Of a DNA stretch of 7,231 bases, positions 7,183 through 7,231 are shown in pieces. This stretch comes from a bacterium. Lineage in GTDB: Bacteria > Patescibacteriota > Minisyncoccia > UBA6257 > Colwellbacteraceae. The number at the start of each line of letters is the position of its first letter. The first letter of the stretch is position 1. A program made the position numbers and the translations under genes. The DNA is taken from NCBI GenBank assembly GCA_021839365.1, contig JAKCBB010000024.1, forward strand, positions 1 through 7,231, given 5' to 3'. The notes beneath the pieces were generated by a model. It made no database searches. It was not told the DNA's origin and saw only the letters and a list, made by a program, of their open reading frames with translations.

Positions 7183-7231
7183 CTACCGGGCACAGCGGAA
7201 GCCCACATTGTTGCCCGTAGTGCCGGTGTGC
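7183..7231 (-). CDS. DGR target protein, C-terminal end only (FGE/C-type-lectin-like)
   Basis: Only the last 15 codons and the TAG stop are inside the window: HTGTTGNNVGFRCAR. The GFRCAR ending is that of formylglycine-generating-enzyme-like C-type-lectin-fold domains, the commonest DGR targets, in which variable residues line a ligand-binding surface. Compared with the TR, three residues have changed: Asn to His (AAC to CAC), Asn to Thr (AAT to ACT) and Asn to Gly (AAC to GGC). The base at 7231 fits the end of the Trp codon found in the TR. What the protein binds, and whether it is secreted or anchored, cannot be told from here. Confidence 0.88.
   Translation of the reverse strand, partial: HTGTTGNNVGFRCAR
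7184..7231 (-). repeat. DGR variable repeat (VR), 3' part
   Basis: The 48 bases align without gaps to TR 6615-6662, with 44 identities. The four differences (coding-strand A to G at 7214 and 7215 relative to the template's reading, A to C at 7220 and A to C at 7230) all lie at TR adenines: 4 of 13 adenines changed, 0 of 35 other bases. Identity stops after the first two bases of the target's stop codon (TAG here, TAC in the TR), so the stop is never copied from the template. I saw no strong hairpin in the 58 nt after the VR such as follows the VR in BPP-1. Confidence 0.93.

Noticed and set aside
7141..7183. Hairpin downstream of the VR as in BPP-1
   Set aside because: I found only a short direct repeat (TTACGG and CTACGG) and no stable inverted repeat.

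Overview
The window reads as bacterial chromosome: short intergenic gaps, mixed strands, standard genetic code (TGA is used as a stop by several genes). The right third is a diversity-generating retroelement (DGR) of the target-avd-template-RT type, with a template ending in Gly-Phe-Arg-Cys-Ala-Arg as in formylglycine-generating-enzyme/C-type-lectin-fold targets. DGRs of this kind, together with small membrane zinc-ribbon proteins and stand-alone PD-(D/E)XK proteins, are common in candidate phyla radiation (Patescibacteria) genomes. That assignment is inference; nothing here is a taxonomic marker.

Layout, left to right. 1-208 (-) is the N-terminus of a SpoU/TrmH-type RNA 2'-O-methyltransferase. 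310-705 (+) is a small PD-(D/E)XK-like protein with its own promoter, Shine-Dalgarno and a strong terminator (711-747). 745-2046 (-) is a membrane family-2 glycosyltransferase. 2258-2674 (+) is a zinc-ribbon membrane protein. 2683-3444 (-) is a RecB/Cas4-like PD-(D/E)XK nuclease with four cysteines. 3471-5344 (+) is a three-gene operon: LiaI-like membrane protein, ABC ATPase, ABC-2 permease. 5350-7231 (-) is the DGR.

The DGR runs right to left. First comes the 3' end of the target gene with its variable repeat (VR, cut by the window edge), then avd (6780-7124), then the template repeat (TR, from 6615 to about 6735), then a structured spacer, then the reverse transcriptase (5350-6388). TR and VR can be aligned over 48 bp. 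They differ at four positions, and all four are adenines in the TR coding strand. This is the footprint of adenine-specific mutagenic retrohoming, so the element has worked in the past.

The most striking feature is a (GA)17 dinucleotide repeat inside the RT gene (5966-5999). It lies between the N-terminal RT motifs and the first catalytic aspartate, and with 17 units it puts the two halves of the RT in different frames. One more unit, or two fewer, would restore one 345- or 343-residue-class RT. This looks like a contingency (phase-variation) locus that could switch the diversification machinery on and off; an assembly error in the repeat or a decayed RT are the alternatives.
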